Shown here piece after piece: positions 25,197 to 37,357 of a DNA stretch of 64,000 nucleotides. The notes under the pieces were generated by a model. That model had not been told where the DNA came from. It ran no database searches and saw only the letters and a list, made by a program, of their open reading frames with translations. Position 1 is the stretch's first letter. Each line of letters starts with the position of its first letter. The stretch is taken from the NCBI GenBank assembly GCA_033439265.1, contig JAVTVX010000027.1, positions 9,067,001 to 9,131,000 of the forward strand. Direction: 5' to 3'. The position numbers and the translations under genes were made by a program. The DNA is from Dillenia suffruticosa. Lineage: Eukaryota > Streptophyta > Magnoliopsida > Dilleniales > Dilleniaceae.

Positions 25197-26890
25197 CCTC
25201 AATTATTTGAAAAATTGGGGCAACTATCTACTCGATCTAGCATTGCCATATTTGCGCTCGGTTGGTTGATCTCTGGAGTGGGGGAGCATCACTGAAAGTA
25301 AGGGGGTGTTCATACTATATATGGAGGATTATTCCATTTGCTTGGTAACTCGCAACTTATGGCTCATTCAGTTCGTTTGTTCGGCTGCAATATGTGGGCC
25401 CCCAGGGGAAGTGATCTTCCCACTCTTTGTTCACAAACCTTTGGAGTTTGCTATCTTGAGCCAAAACCTGAAGCTCATCCTTCAAATTTTGGTATTCATC
25501 TATTAGGTGGTTGTAATCCCTATGAAAGTGATAATACTAAGTCTTATCCTTCTTATAATCATCTCCCATTGGACAAGGGGGCCATCTAACATAAGATTTG
25601 TTCCTAATTTGCTTCAATATTTGGGTAGGCATGTAGTTCATAGGAGTGTAGTTGTTAAAAACTTGCGATAAGGTAGAGGTTCAGGTTTGCTTCTCTTGGG
25701 CGAGCGTCACCGAGGGGTGTGATTGCACTTGTTTCTTCCAATTTTGCATCGGTGTCTATCAAATGGCTAAACTTTTTCTACAACAATGAACTTATTTGAT
25801 CGGGCATAGAATTCATGGATGGTTGCTGAAGGGTTTTGTGGTTGAGATCTCTATTCGTAAGTGCCGAACCCAATAAGTAGTGCTACCAAAGTGATTGAAT
25901 AGTTCAAGTCTGAGACTTTCATCATCTCGGTCTTTAGCTTCTCGAGAACGTCTTTCAAGAGCTTGTCGTCTCTTTGTCACAACGTTATGAGGAAGGTAGA
26001 TTTCCTCTTAACTCCCCGACTGGTCACAATGTAGGTTTCAAACTGTTGTCAGAGTTGTGAGAAGCTCCTAATGTGAGTGGGGAAGTGAGATGAAACATGT
26101 TAGAGTATTGCCTTTCAAGGTTGTGGGGAAATACTTACACATAGCTGCATCTGACATGTCCCTTGAAATCATCACTGTCATGAAATGAGCCACATAATCT
26201 TGAGGGTCAGTAGTGCTGTCATACCTCTCCATAGGGGGAAGGAGTACATCTTATGGCATCAGCTCGATAGAAATTTTTGGATCAAAATATGAGAGACCAG
26301 TGGCATATTGGGTGGTATCATCTCTCCCTATGCTAGTGCATTTGAGTTCCGCGGCCACGAGTTCTTTAACTTGTTTTTTCAAGTCGTCTGGATCATGTTG
26401 AGCAGTTATCAAGAGCTCACAGTACCTTCAAGGTTGAAACCTACGCAAGCGCGAGTGCCCTAATCATCAGAAGGAGGATGAAGTTTCTTGTCTAAATGCA
26501 CAACTAAGTTCTTCTAATTACTTGCTCATGCCCTGTATCTTTGATTCAATCATCTCCATTTGGAAGTGGTTGACTCTATTAGGAAAGGTTGCAATAGGGG
26601 GTAAAGTCAGCTGGCTTTGAAGTTAGGCAATGGGCGGTTGGGACTCTCCCTAGGAGGGTGGTTTCATCTAGTGCTATGACCAAATGATGGAAGTATCTGA
26701 TTGACTAATGTGAGCTGTTGGTAGAGAAGGGTCCATGGGGTTGGTTGTTTGTCTTCCTACTATAGACATTGCTTTCGAGGTATTTTCGTTCTTCCTTTTG
26801 AGGGGGCATAGCTACTGAAAAGGCAATGAACTAGGGCATGAAGTATGCTTGACTAAAAAAAGTCCGTTCCCATAAACGACGCCAATTTGT
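25197..26890 (-). mobile_element. Second Ty3/gypsy element (B): leader and gag relic
   Basis: The minus strand contains a retrotransposon gag domain (DPQDYVAHF-like start, then MSDAAMCKYFPTTLKGNTL) at about 26000-26200, and further on the YTPMNYMPTQILKQI...YVRWP region with CxFHRDYxH-like text near 25500-25640. ATTGGCGTCGTTTATGGGAA at 26864-26887 is the phrase usually found just inside gypsy LTRs. Broken, and its 3' part ends at element A. Confidence 0.65.
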
Positions 26891-27560
26891 TGAATGTGGA
26901 TTTTACTTCGCAGATAAATCCTCTGCTGACCGAAATAGGGAACTGGTACTGATGAGTCTTCTAGACCTTTGTGAATAGAGAGACCTACAAATACCTATCT
27001 GAGGTAATTCGGGAGAGAAAATTCCAACACTCAAGTCAGAAAGAAAGTGAGAGAGAAAGACAACAGACTAAGTTGAGCCGTAGAATAGCTCTACGTCCTC
27101 TGTGTGATGTGTGTATATAGAGTTATGTAATGTACATGGCGAATAACATATGCTTGGTATATATTATATGTGCATGTATGGTAAATCTCTTATTTGAGGG
27201 TATATAAACCCTAAATTTCTTATGAAGAGATCGCTGGAATCATCCGAGTTATGGGAATTGTAGTAAAAAATCTTTAAAAAATTTAGAATTCAATAGATTA
27301 AGAAAAATTCAAATTGTTACAGAAATTCTCTATCTCATAAGGAGAGATTACAAAGATTTTATTCTTTATTGAAAGAGATTACTTCCAATATTAGGGAGAG
27401 ATTTAAATTTTAAGTGATCATAATCTTAATTTGTTAGGCAGAGACGTCACTCAATGGGAGATCACTCGGGAGTAGCCAATAAAGGGGGCATAGAAAGGGT
27501 TTAATTGAGTAATGATCTAAAGACAGAAGCAAGAGTGTTTGTCCGAGAGAGTATTCGGTC
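26891..27560 (-). repeat. Probable 5' LTR of element B
   Basis: It lies immediately outside the ATTGGCGTCG phrase and has a TATA-like CTCTATATACACAC on the minus strand near 27105-27120, as expected for an LTR promoter. The outer boundary is not certain, because no second LTR is available for comparison. Confidence 0.4.
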
Positions 27561-28236
27561 ATTTTATATTTAACACTATACACCTTTTGTATAGATTTAA
27601 TGAAATAGGTTTATAATTTATGCCATATGGATTTGTTCTTATAAATTTATTATAATATGCTTATTAATTAATCATATATAGACTTATTAAATTCATTTTA
27701 ATTGTTTTGAGTTGAGTTGTTAAAATAAGTTTGCAAACTTATCCTACTTGCAATTGTTACCATGACTTTATTGTAATATATTTATCAATTAATTTTATAC
27801 AGAACTATTTGGTTAAATTTTATAATGATTTTTAATATATTTATGAATTTATATTTTATAGACTTATTACAATAAATTTTTTGTAATAATTTTTTTTATT
27901 AATCTAATATACAGTTTTTAAATTAATTGACATCATACAGATTTCTTACAATAGGTTTAAATGATATTAATAATTAAATAAAATGATTTATTTTATTATA
28001 TTATTTTTAAAAAAAGTAAATTATGTATACTTATATATATTAATAGAATACATACCACAAATTAGGTGGTGTTGGGTTCAATTAACATGAGCTGTACTTG
28101 TGACCTAAAAAACTATAAATGCAGTGAATCCAAATATCATGTTTGGTTAATAATGGGGATGGTTGGCCTCAATTGATGATGATGATGGTCCATGAATGTG
28201 ATCTGTTCGGCTGACTATAAGAGGCTGGGTCATATC

Positions 28237-28282
<46 letters not shown>

Positions 28283-28307
28283 TCTGTGTGCAAGTGCAGG
28301 CTCATTA
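27561..28307. other. AT-rich upstream region of LigB copy 2
   Basis: Repeated TTTATTA/ATAGACTTATT words but no gene. A TATA-like TATAAGA at 28216-28222 and a (TC)n run at 28241-28276 precede the ATG and probably form the promoter and 5' UTR. Confidence 0.45.
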
Positions 28308-28554
28308 ATGGACACCTTTTTCATATCTCATGGGTCGCCGTTAGTGGCCATAGACGACACAATACCGGCGAGGCAGTTCTTAAAATCGTGGCAGCATGAA
28401 ATTTGGACTCAAAGGCCGAAAGCCATACTCGTTGTTTCGGCCCATTGGGACACCGACGAGCCCTTTGTCAATGTTGTCCAACACAACAACACCATCTATG
28501 ATTTGGGTTTCTATGACTATCCCCAATCCCTCTACCAGGTCTCAACATGCTCCA

Positions 28555-28602
<48 letters not shown>

Positions 28603-30390
28603 GTAAAAGGTCAAAGAATAATTCGCTTTGTATTGTATTGCTAGTGGGATTTAATTTCATTTTATTTAGATCACTAATCAGATAGATTAAATAAATTAAT
28701 ATTATGAATTAATTCAGATTAACATATTTGGATTAATTTTATATATTTGTTTGATTTAATTAAAAATTAATCGATATATAAATTAATCGATATATATATA
28801 TATATATATATGTAAACCACCGTACTAAATTTGATTCTTAACATCTTGCATTACTCTCTTGACTAGGTTTATTACATCTTATGCATGTTAAGATGTCTTA
28901 TTATGGACTTTTTTATGAGATTTTATGAAATTTTAATCGTCAATTACTAGTTCAAAATATTCTTATCTATGTTTTTTTTTTTTTTTTTACTTGAGTTACT
29001 TTAACTATAAAAATGTGAAGGCACTATAACAAGGCACAATTGGATGTGGGGTTGAATACCTTTAAGCATGATCGAGATTCGACTTCCGCTGGGAGTATCG
29101 GGTTCTCATGTGTATGGAGCATTTTCCGTTGGGAAACCCACCCTCTGAAAGAAACTACTGTAACAATCGGTTCAGATTAATTAGGACGAAATCTCGAATA
29201 TCAGGCAGTGTTCAAAACATGAGAAAAAAAAAGAAGGCACATGCGAAAGGCAAATCAATCGGTGGTAGAATATAATATTTTAATTTGCAAGGGCACCGAG
29301 AGGATAAAAATTAGAATTTTTTGAATTATTTTAAATATTTTTAATAGTATTTTATATGCCTTTTTATGGCCTTTCTAAATCGGTAACAAGTGTATATAAT
29401 AATTTTTTTCCCAAAATTTAAAAGGGCATTTGTTGTATCATAATTAGTCATAAATATTTATGTCCTTTTTTCAAAACACCAATTTGAGGAAAATATTTTT
29501 TATCTTTTTTCTTTTTAATATATACCACAATATATCCCATTTACTACATGAAAATATTGAAATATACTAAATAAAATTATTTTTTTGGCCAGTACATTAA
29601 TATAAAAATTTTGTGTTTTTAAAATATGGAATAATAGCTCAAGTACCCAGCGCCGGGAGCACCGGAATTGGCAAAGAGAGTGAAGGAGTTGCTGATGAAA
29701 TCAGGATTCAAAAATGTAGGAGAAGATAGAAATCGGGGGCTTGATCATGGGGCATGGGTGCCTCTCATTCTCATGCACCCGGAGGCTGACATCCCCGTGT
29801 GCCAGCTTTCCATCCAATCCAATGAAGACGCTACTCATCACTATAACATGGGAAAGGCTCTGGCCCCTCTCCGAGATGAGGGTGTTCTTATTCTTGGCTC
29901 CGGTAGTGTCACTCACAATTTGAGCAACGTTCCTCGCAACATTCCTGGAAAAGACAATTGTTGCGGTGGCGCTGTAGCTCCTTGGGCCTTAGAGTTTGAT
30001 TCTTGGCTCAAAGATGCTCTGCTTGATGGAAGGTAAGTAATTTCAGCAAATGCTCCTGAACTCCGTTATATTATATTTCGTATCTTAATATTTTTATTTG
30101 TCTAATATAAATTATTCATTTCCTTTGCAATTATTTATTTGTCACAAACTCAATTTTTTTGACATTTTTGATTTGGTATATATATGTGAAGGTATGACGA
30201 TGTAAATCACTATGAAGAGAACGCCCCATTTGCGAAAATGGCCCATCCATGGCCTGACCACTTGCACCCATTGCATGTAGCAATGGGCGCTGCAGGAGAA
30301 AATGCAAAGGCGAAACTCATTCACCACAGCTGGACCTATGGCACTCTTTCCTATGCCTCTTACCAATTCACTCCCTCCAGCCCGATATGA
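28308..30390 (+). CDS. LIGB: LigB/DOPA 4,5-dioxygenase extradiol-like, copy 2
   Basis: Exons 28308-28538, 29638-30032 and 30192-30390 encode 274 residues, with the same exon phases as copy 1. Motifs are SHGSP (His8), SAHWDTD (His46), LDHGAWVPL (His114) and SGSVTHNL, with the [10 protein letters not shown] tail. It is 12 residues longer than copy 1: two in exon 1, eight in the loop after HNL ([17 protein letters not shown] against [11 protein letters not shown]), and two near the C-terminus. It has the same inferred role as an iron-dependent extradiol ring-cleaving dioxygenase, with the substrate not deducible. Intron 1 starts with a second (TC)n run (28559-28600). No lesion is visible. It is clearly a tandem duplicate of the gene at 5582. 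Confidence 0.93.
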
Positions 30391-31865
30391 ATGATGAAAC
30401 AATCCATGAGTCATTTGTACAACTTGCAATTTGAGCGGACACACCTTTTTTGAAAGTGGCTGAATGGATATTTGACCTCTCAAACTTATTGTGAAAGTTT
30501 AATATTGTTACTCTTATGCCCAAATTTTAATTTATTCTGTGATGGCTTAGAATAAGATGTGTGATGTTCTAATATTTTAAACATATGGTTTTATTTTTAA
30601 TTGCTACTAAAAAAATACCATCACCGCTCCGGATTGTGACACCGAATGAAGAAAATCATGTTGTAATATGTGGAACGGAAGAAAACAATTAATTTCTAAA
30701 AGTTAGGCAAAAGATATAAAATATAGTATAGCATAGAATATGACATAATATATTATAGAATCATTTTAATGCAATTATGAATATAATAGGGAAAACTAAG
30801 AACATTTATTAAAATTAGTCTATTGTCAATGAGTTTCAATTTAAATAATACAAATCACTCTTCACTTCTCTTATAATAAACTAGAATTCAAATGAGTTAA
30901 AAAAAATTAAAATTAGCCCATTAAGCCCAAATGACTATCAATCATCTCCGGGATAATCAAATCAAATCAACACTCCATGTCCACTACTAACAAAGTCTCT
31001 GACTATATCTTAATAGAATGGTCACACGCCGTCGTAGACTCAGCTGGCCGTAGATCATCGTACACCCAATCAAATAGCTTTCTAAATAATTTTTATTTTT
31101 GTTATATCCATTGTTGTTTGAAATTATATTTTAATTAATTTGGTTTAAAATTTATAATGATCGATTAAGGGGGCTATCATCCGAATATAATTTTTTGCAT
31201 ACCCAATTCACAAGTCGAATTTATAAACTTGGTTAAGAAATCTAACGTCACATTCTACTAAACTAACTGTCCGTTGATCTTTCTAAATAAAATTTGAATC
31301 GATTGATACATGAAATACAACGTATTTTCAAATATCACAAGAGTGTACCTTACCTATAATATATACATAAGAATCAAAATATCATTGATATGACACATGT
31401 CATATTAACAATTCACTTAAATATATCATATTATATCAAATACAGAAATTCAAACTATATATCATATCATGCTAAATCAGTATTTAACAATTGTATCAGT
31501 ATTATTATTGATAAATAAATAGATTCAATTGTAACTTTTTTTAGAAATTTGAATTCTTAGTTGTAGTATTTTTGAAATTTAAGAATTTAATCGTAATTCG
31601 GTGATTCAAGGATTTGATAAGTGTGATTTCATGAGTTAAAAGAAAAGAAAAAAGAGGCATTATTACCATCGGAGATGATAGCGGGTCAAAGATGAAGGAC
31701 TTCCGGGTTGACCCGATTCGATCTCATTTGACCCGTCTCCCTCCACTACAGTGCAGTATTAACTCTAATCAATCCACTCCTTTTCTCTCTCCCACTCCCA
31801 AAACCCTAAAAACGGATTAATTTCCCTATCTCTTTTTATCTCTGCAAATTCTCTCTCTCTCAATC
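30391..31865. other. LigB2 3' flank and CSN2 promoter region
   Basis: AT-rich DNA with no gene. The last ~200 bp before 31866 is richer in C and T (GGGTTGACCCG, CTCTCTCTCTC), typical of a TATA-less housekeeping promoter and leader. No canonical TATA box is evident. Confidence 0.45.
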
Positions 31866-34800
31866 ATGGGTTCCGGTGAGATTCCTATTCCTTCTCCTTC
31901 TTTTCGATCTCATGCCTTTTTCTATCTATTACATTTGATTTATGGTGTCTCTGTCGTGATTTTAATCGATGAAAAATTGAAATTGCGGATTGTAAATTGT
32001 GGTTAGATGCAGACATGGAGGATTATGGGTTTGAGTACTCAGAGGAAGAGCCGGAGGAGCAAGATGTCGACATTGAAAACCAATATTACAATTCTAAAGG
32101 TACTCTCACTTTGTTATTTCCTTTAAAGTTTTTATATGATTTTTTTTTTCTTTTTTCGATTATGTGATTATCAGTGTGGGTTCTGTAAACATGAACATCA
32201 ACTTCAAAAAGCTTTCAATTTCTTACAACCTTCAGCAAGACTTGGTGTCAGTGACAATTGGGTCATGTTCAAATCGACTTCATAGAAGAGGAATTGTTTG
32301 TGTGGTGATTTTCAAGTATTTCCTGTTTGAATGTTCTTCAAATATATTATTTTTATTCTCCGAAGGGCATAAAAATTTTCTGTGCTCTTGTATTACATCA
32401 CCCCTTTCGCTGTATGCAAGTCTCTTCTAATACTTCATCATTGGCATGTTTTTGTAAACCCGTGTATCTTATATAAATTAATAAACCTCCTTTTCCCTCA
32501 AGTGATCCACCTTTGTCCAAAACCTAAAGTAGAAGGCTACGGCTTCTATATGGTCAAAGCAATTTTATATAATGTTACGAATAAAGGGGAAATAGAAAAA
32601 AGAAAAAGAAAAGCAATTGAAAAATGACGCTGTGGATAGCAATCAGCATTTGAGTTCAATTGTCCAGTAAATTTTGGAAGTGCTATGTGCTTGGATTGAT
32701 AACATAGCAACAATAACCCAATGGTAAATGTGTAATGACGCACTTACTTCTACAAGGGTATGGAAGGGTCCCGGTAGCATAAAGAGACACGATCGTGAAA
32801 CTCAATATAACTTTGATCATTCATAGCTGTGACTTACTCTGTCTGCTACCACAAGGTAAATCTAAAAAAATTTTCATTTTTATACTTTATTCTCACACCT
32901 CAAAAGAATGTGCTCCTTGTGTGTGCACCTGGAAGGAGGGAAGGGAGGAGGGTTAGGCATAGCCTAGCAAGTAATATCATTATATAACTTATATCAACAG
33001 TGGATTACTTATACAGACAACAACGCAATGAGAAAAGCTTGCCATATGTGGAATATACCCTCATCTTGCTCACAACATTAGAAAAATATGCAGAACCTCC
33101 GCAAAACACATATCTTAGTTCACCCAAAGGAGTGCCATGAGAAGTACAAGCACATAAATGCCATATTGAGGTCTCTCTATCACGTATTAGCACATGAATC
33201 TCATAAAGCGCATCAAAACCTTAAAATTTTCAATTGTTTTTAAACCTTTTAAACAAAGTATCGAATATCTCCTGATTCTTAACTACCCTTGTAACCTCTA
33301 GTCATGCAACCAGTTTATGAGAATCAAGCATTATTATCACTTAGTAAAAGTAACACCCTCAGAACTACATAATCACCTAAATAAACAAGCATGTTATTTA
33401 AAGGTGTAATGTAAATCAATATGAATAATGAAACAATATCTTTACCTCTTGATAACATTAATCAACCCAAATTTCAAGTTTTCTCACACAAGCACCTAGA
33501 TTCTTTTGCTGCAAGTCCACCACTTCGACTTTCGTTGTTGCTTAAAACATTGTGAGGAGAACTATTTTTTTTTTTTTGGGTGATAGAAGAACTTAATGAA
33601 ACTAGTCAAGGAGAGTTTTAGGGAGAGTAAAGTGTGTAACAGAGAAAGAGCACATTTGGGCTTGTATATACATTTGAGGTTTATGCGTCAACAAGCTACC
33701 AGGTGAGAAATAGGTTAGATGTCACATGTCTAGCTAGGTGAAATGACATTGTGGAGCGGTGGAGAGAATTAATGAGGTGACGACACCCCTCCCGGAGATG
33801 TCAATATAAAGCATGAGGCCACGATTGTTCAAACACGAGTTGTCATGAGTGTGGTGGGGTTGTCGCATTTTATGAAGATGGCATAAGGCCAGGATGTGAC
33901 AAATGGGTAGTGTTCACTCAGGTTAAATTGACAATGCTTATGATGGACATTTTGCATTCTATTAGTTGTGTCTCTTCAACTAGGAAGGTATAGCAACAAA
34001 GCTATTCTTTAATGAGTGCGTTAGTTATTTGTACTATCTTATGACTGCCTATGAATTGCTGTCCTACTCCGCTTTTTGGCCGAGTATGCTGCATTCTAGA
34101 TGCATTGCCATTCTCTTCAACTGATGGAAACATTACAAAACTTGTCAACTGATCTTCTTATGCTGCATCTATATTGTATCTATAGACATTTCACCCTCCT
34201 TACTATCCTCTCAGCTTCCCAATTGTTATGAAACAAAGTTGAGAGCCTTATCGCTGTACCCATTATTTCAAACACATACTTATGCATGCGAAGGTAAAGG
34301 CTTTTTGTAATGACCATATCCTGTCATTTTTCTCGAGCTTAAATTTTGGTCTAATTCTTGCACTATGAAGCACTACATAGGTAGAAGAAAATTCTTGAAC
34401 AGCTGCTTGCACTTGATTTGCTTAATTTTAATCATCTTTGGCTAAAATTTACTCTTTCATGTTGTTCATTTGCTATATGTATTGGACTTATCTTTATCAA
34501 TGTCGTTTTGTTCTACGAAATCTGAACACATTTAAACAGTTGACTCTTTAAGAAACATCGTCCACTGCTCCTCTGCTCCTTGCTTGTGACATTAAGTACC
34601 ATATCAATGCTGATATTTACCCTAAAGTTTCCCACTAACACTTCTTTGTCCATCTTCTGTATCTGTAATAGCATCAGGAAGTTAAGTTTCTTATTACCTT
34701 TCATGCAAGAAAGAAGGTATCTCATCACTTTCAAGAGATTGCGTTCAAGAAAATTGAAGTTGAATCATCATATCACTGCTTAAAATTTGAATGCTGTACA

Positions 34801-37323
34801 TTCCAGTGCGGACTAAGATTTATATTCTTAAGAATGGCATTTGTAAGCAGTTAAGTTTCGTGCATGAAAGAAACCCTGTTATTTAGGGAGAGAATTTGAT
34901 AAGAGGTATGCGTGCAGCAAGAGCTAGAGTGCACAGTGGTTATCATTTTGGCTAGTTTTTATCTTCATTTTATAATGCTCTGGTGTTCATGCAGAAGGAT
35001 GATTCTTGTTCTATAATGTAGTTTAATTATAGGGAAGCCCTTGTCTTGGTTTTTCTCTTTGCTGGATTTTGGCCATTCCTTTCATCCTCCTTGTAAACCT
35101 GATAGGAGGACTCGGAGTCTTTGTAACTGGAGTATGTTCCTGTTATTCCTATTTTGTCATATTATCCAGAGTTCAGGTGATCCTCATGCCTTGTCGTGTT
35201 TTCGCTCTTTACTGGATTTTGATCATTCGTTTCATCCTCCTTATAATCTAGCAGGACTTGGAGTCTTCATATTTCTGAGTATTTTCCTGGACCTTCTGTT
35301 TTACTCATCTTATCCTGAATCCAAGCTGTCCCCATTTTTGACTGTGGACACCAGTAGGAGAATTAAGATAGATAAAAGCTTTTGTTTGACCAATGATGCT
35401 TAATAGGATAGATACAAATAATTTAATGAAATTAGGATACCCAAGTAGTTTTTATTATTGGAAGGGATGTGTTGTGTTACCAATATGAAATGACAAGTAA
35501 TTATTTTGAATTACACAGTTTTGTGTTCGCTACGGAATCTTTAGGGCTCCACTTATTTCATGGAAAATAAGTCATTTTTTCATGATTGGGTGCAAATAGA
35601 AAATTTGGTCAAAGTAAAGAGGATGTAGTCAATATAAAAGTTGGTCTTGATTTGACGAAAACAATTTCCTCTTTCTGAAACTGAAAGTCATCCTTTGGAC
35701 AATTTGCATATGACTTGGACTAACATCACCAAACCGCAGTTTTCCTCTCCCTTTCCCTTCCTTACACTCTCTCCTTTCTTTCGCTTGCATGATGTCAACT
35801 TTAAGGGATTCCTAGGTCATATTAAAATCCCCCAACAAAAACCACCATCTGCAGTGTTCTTGTGATTCCAGCTTTTAGGTCAAGATGGGTTTGTTTTGTG
35901 GAATGTTTTTGAGATGGATTTGGGGAAGTGGGAGCAAATGATGACTTTGGGAAGAAAATTCAGGTATGATGATGAAATGCACTATGATGTTGGTTATATC
36001 CTTATGAGCTGTTGAACACGATATTGGGGTGAGATTCAGAATATGTTTGTGGCATGTAGAAATCTTACCTAGCTGGTTTTATGGATTAACCAAAATGCAC
36101 TAATATCAAAATGGCTTGTTCTTATCTGTAGTCAAATGTGGGCACAATCCCCAAGGAGAAGGGGGAATTTGAGAGGGTCTTTTGTGAATCCTCCATTAGT
36201 TTTCTCCAGGTTTTTTCTGTTAGTTATCTTGAAAAATTATTTGTCATAGAATGTTAATTTCCACAAAGCAACTACAGCCTAGGGAGGTCGTTCTGAGTAA
36301 TCGTGTGGAGTTCTTGCTCAGTAATTACAAGGATTTGGCTTCCATGTGGCTGCAGGCATTCTTTGCAATTTTGTATGTATTTTCTTTTTCTTTTTGTGAA
36401 TATTTGGCTTGGGAGAAATCTTGGATTTTCAGAGGCCAACTCCTTCCTTTTGAGTCAATTTGGGAATAATATAATTTTCTTTGCTTTCTTTGGACTTTAC
36501 TGGCTAGTTCCTTGACGTGTTAATTTTTTAGGAGCTTCATGAGGAATGGACAAATGTCTTGATTTGATTAATTCTTGGTTTTTTAGGATGACAATTTAAC
36601 CTCTCATGTACATTTTTGTCTAAAGGTATTATGTTATCTTTTATGTTCAAAAAAATTTTATGCATTTTTCCTTGCAAATTTAAAAGCTAATGATCACATT
36701 TTGACCTTTTCTATACCTTGGATTGGTTGTCATCAGTGAGATAAGGGTGATGTTGAAGATTAATGATAAAGTGAGCAATCATTGCTAGTATTATTTAGTT
36801 ACTTTAAGATGGAAGGCACAATTTTCCTTTTTGGCTCATTTGGTAAACTGCGATCATTCCAATTTGGCTCAACTTGTCTCTTTTTACTTTTATCTTGTTC
36901 TATTTGAAAAATTCTTAATGCAAAACATAGAGTTATGTGAATAGAAATCAAATTTATCTTTATAGAGGATTAAAATCATCATTATATCAATATTTTTTTA
37001 TTGAAAAATTTCACCTATCTCAACTTTCCCAAATGGGCCTTATATCTTTGCATTCCATGTTACTTTCTCTGAATGGCTGGGGGAAATTTCGGGTGTTACT
37101 ATGTTTGATGAGAGGAGGGACAAGTGTGACAGGTTTGGGTTGGGGTGCTCTTTGCACTCCCTTTCCTGCGCCATGAGGAAAAGCTCCATCCTGTTCCTGC
37201 CTGAACTTGGGTCAAGGATGTTTTTTCTTTCCAATCCTGCCACTGTAGGAGTTTGGAGCAGAGATGGGGCCCTAACTATAAACTAAAGTCTCTGTGTGTG
37301 GGTGTATGTGAGAGAGCGAGATC

Positions 37324-37357
<34 letters not shown>

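Noticed and set aside
29030-29240. Possible SINE in LigB copy 2 intron 1
   Set aside because: GATTCGACTTCC is one base off a B-box and no A-box at proper distance, tail or target repeat was found.
5582-30390. Betalain pigment gene cluster
   Set aside because: The LigB copies have the HNL-type signature, and no CYP76AD or betalain glucosyltransferase lies nearby. LigB genes occur in all plants.
35041-35403. 120-codon frame in CSN2 intron 2
   Set aside because: Its repeated FHPP text comes from a 150-bp tandem duplication of non-coding DNA. There is no family match and it lies in an intron.
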